Assembly (NCBI GenBank): GCA_934630905.1
Contig: CAKTXN010000043.1
Location: 1 to 15,800, forward strand
Source: an uncultured Eggerthellaceae bacterium
GTDB taxonomy: Bacteria; Actinomycetota; Coriobacteriia; Coriobacteriales; Eggerthellaceae
Reading direction: 5' to 3'
Length of the DNA stretch: 15,800 nucleotides
Shown here: positions 14,099 through 15,800 of the stretch, piece by piece
Layout of the letters: each line of letters starts with the position of its first letter
Position numbering within the stretch: position 1 is the first letter of the stretch
The notes under the pieces: generated by a model
Told to the model about the DNA's origin: nothing
The model's database searches: none
What the model saw: the letters and a program-made list of their open reading frames with translations, nothing else
Position numbers and translations under genes: made by a program

Positions 14099-15800
14099 CT
14101 ACAGAACAACCGCCAAAACGACAAGCAACGCGCCCAGCGCGAGCGCAATTACATCGCGCCAACCAAAACAATACACCCGATAACACGACCTTTTCTGACC
14201 CATACCATACCCGCGATTAATCAACGACAACGCCAACGTGTCAGAGCGCCGCAAAGCTCGCACAAAAAGCACCGTGAGCACCGGAACCAGCGCACGCAAG
14301 CGCTGCACCAGCGGGCCATCGAAACGTGCCATTTTTGCCTGCTGCGCGTTTCTTACCTGGTAGAATTCATCGACCAACACCGTGGTGAAACGGAAAGTCA
14401 GCCCCAAAGCGCAGGCAGCATCGTCAACTTTGCCCCGGCGCCGCGAAAACGGCGAAGCCAGACGATACACGCCATCGGATAGCGCAGTAGGAGACGTTGT
14501 GTACATGAGCGTGGATGACCCCAAAAGCACGCAAATAAACCGGAGAAGATTTTCTACCGCAAGCGCAAAAGAAGCGACGCTTACGCAAAGGAATTGTTCC
14601 GAAAAAAGAAGATTGAACACAGCGACAAACACCAGCAATGGCAAAAACGGCCTGATGATAGCCCCTATTTGACGCATTGAGATTTGAGCGGCAAGAAGAG
14701 CAGTCAAACTGGCAAGCGCTAGCGCGCTCATGCCAACAGGCCCGCTCAAACAAAAACCTCCCACCATCAAAAACAGGCAGAATACGATTTTGGTAGCTGG
14801 ATGCAATCGATGCGCAAAAGAGTTGCTCTCGCGGAACACGCCAAACGGAAGAGGGTTCGAAGAGCGCAGCGCGTGCGGCGCAATCTGATCTGAAACCGCG
14901 CCGTTGGCCGCAGCGCCTTCAGAAGCGCCCGCCGCAGGCTTGTCCAGGCAGACAACACGCAGCGCGCTTCTGCGAGCAAGCGATTCATCATGCGTCGAAA
15001 ACAAAACCGCACCGCCTGCCGCAGCAAACTCCATAAGAGCCGCCATAAGCGATTCTCGCTCAACGGGATCCAGCCCCGCCGTGGGCTCATCCAAAAGCAA
15101 GACCTTTGGCTGGCAAGCAAAGACGGAAGCAAGGGCTATTCGCCGCTGCTCCCCGCCGGAATACAAGCAAGATGCCTGCATGCGGGCACGCTCGGGATCC
15201 AAATGGAATATTTCCAGTGCGTCGCATACCGCCGATTCAAGCTGTGCGCCCGTCATGCCCTTATTGCGTGCGCCGAAGGCAACGTCTTCGAACGCCGTTT
15301 TCGCGAAAAGCGACCGTTCGGGCATCTGTGGACACAGCCCTACCTTTTGCGCAAAAAGAAAACGCCGCTCATCAGACAATATCGTTTTTTTATCGCTCCA
15401 ATAATTTTCGCCACATACGAAAACGGCGCCCTGCGCAGGAGCCAGATCGCCTGCCAGAGCACGAAGCAACGTTGTCTTTCCACAACCCGAACGCCCTGTA
15501 AGAGCCACCACTTCGCCTGGATAAAGAGAGAGGCTGAGATCCGCAAGAACAAAAGCATTCGCGACGCTCCCCGCATCTTGCCCTCGACGCGGCACGCTCC
15601 GACACGCCGCGCTATCCGTTTCGTACAACAAAGAAAGCTTATCGCACGAAAGAAGCGGCGTGGTTTTTTCCTGCGCATTTTTCGCAGCAACATGCAAAGA
15701 GGCAGATGCGGCCGAGCCTGCGACATATGCCTGCTGCGGCGTTATTCCCCGCACAGGCTGGCGTCGCTTTGGCAGCTCAAGCCCCCACGAAAGAAAAGCA
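14099..15800 (-). CDS. ECF transporter ATPase-permease fusion (5' end outside window)
   Basis: This is an ABC ATPase joined to an EcfT-type transmembrane component, expected to power vitamin or metal uptake with a separate substrate-binding S subunit. The ATPase has Walker A GRSGCGKTT (about 15472-15498), Q-loop LCPQMPERSLFA, signature YSGGEQRR (about 15142-15165), Walker B VLLLDEPTAGLD and switch FSTHD. After a ~40-residue Ala-rich linker comes the T domain (about 14870-14102), with LHPATKIVFCLFL, several membrane helices, and the cytoplasmic coupling helices QQAKMARFD and RSDTLALSLINRGYG. The first of these has ARF instead of the usual ARG. The frame has a possible GTG at 15754 but stays open to the edge, reading AFLSWGLELPKRRQPV. 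The GLELP segment resembles the tail of an ECF ATPase domain, so a second ATPase may lie upstream in the same chain. The S component is not in the window. Confidence 0.87.
   Translation of the reverse strand, partial: AFLSWGLELPKRRQPVRGITPQQAYVAGSAASASLHVAAKNAQEKTTPLLSCDKLSLLYETDSAACRSVPRRGQDAGSVANAFVLADLSLSLYPGEVVALTGRSGCGKTTLLRALAGDLAPAQGAVFVCGENYWSDKKTILSDERRFLFAQKVGLCPQMPERSLFAKTAFEDVAFGARNKGMTGAQLESAVCDALEIFHLDPERARMQASCLYSGGEQRRIALASVFACQPKVLLLDEPTAGLDPVERESLMAALMEFAAAGGAVLFSTHDESLARRSALRVVCLDKPAAGASEGAAANGAVSDQIAPHALRSSNPLPFGVFRESNSFAHRLHPATKIVFCLFLMVGGFCLSGPVGMSALALASLTALLAAQISMRQIGAIIRPFLPLLVFVAVFNLLFSEQFLCVSVASFALAVENLLRFICVLLGSSTLMYTTSPTALSDGVYRLASPFSRRRGKVDDAACALGLTFRFTTVLVDEFYQVRNAQQAKMARFDGPLVQRLRALVPVLTVLFVRALRRSDTLALSLINRGYGMGQKRSCYRVYCFGWRDVIALALGALLVVLAVVL

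Overview
The window looks like ordinary chromosome from an anaerobic actinobacterium, most likely class Coriobacteriia (Eggerthellaceae-like). This is inferred from three things: a LuxR-type regulator with a 12-helix membrane N-terminus, a gene design very common in that family; GTG/TTG starts alongside moderately GC-rich coding DNA; and the gene mix of a CBS-domain family II pyrophosphatase, a single-chain pyruvate carboxylase and a fused ECF transporter. The genus cannot be named from sequence alone. No rRNA, tRNA, CRISPR array, phage gene or intact transposase is visible.

Layout. At 86-814 (-) lies a TetR regulator, divergent from cysE (serine O-acetyltransferase, EpsC type, 1266-2186 +), with 451 bp of motif-rich non-coding DNA between them. 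cysE is followed on the same strand by xpt (xanthine phosphoribosyltransferase, 2275-2856). A 501-bp gene-free gap (2857-3357) then holds a long inverted-repeat element (2956-3193). Next come prfC (release factor 3, 3358-4971) and, 24 bp on, a VanZ-family membrane protein (4996-5553), probably one transcript. An extended -10 promoter drives an SPFH/band-7 membrane protein (5751-6686). A structured, repeat-containing spacer follows. The LuxR membrane regulator (6913-8490 +) has a promoter bracketed by a near-perfect inverted repeat. It ends tail-to-tail, overlapping by 7 bp, with the CBS-domain manganese pyrophosphatase (8484-10160 -). Upstream of that on the minus strand are pyc (10434-13877), with a strong terminator after it, and an ECF ATPase-permease fusion (14099 to beyond the window edge).

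Function. Most genes are housekeeping or central metabolism: cysteine synthesis entry (cysE), xanthine salvage (xpt), peptide release-factor recycling (prfC), oxaloacetate anaplerosis (pyc) and PPi removal (pyrophosphatase). The accessory character is in two regulators with unknown ligands and in the transporter. The most unusual DNA is non-coding: the 2956-3193 inverted repeat, the arms around the luxR promoter, helically phased short repeats upstream and downstream of the SPFH gene, and an operator-like palindrome in the cysE leader. No clearly new multi-gene system is visible. The best leads are the inverted-repeat element and the ECF fusion, which continues past the edge.
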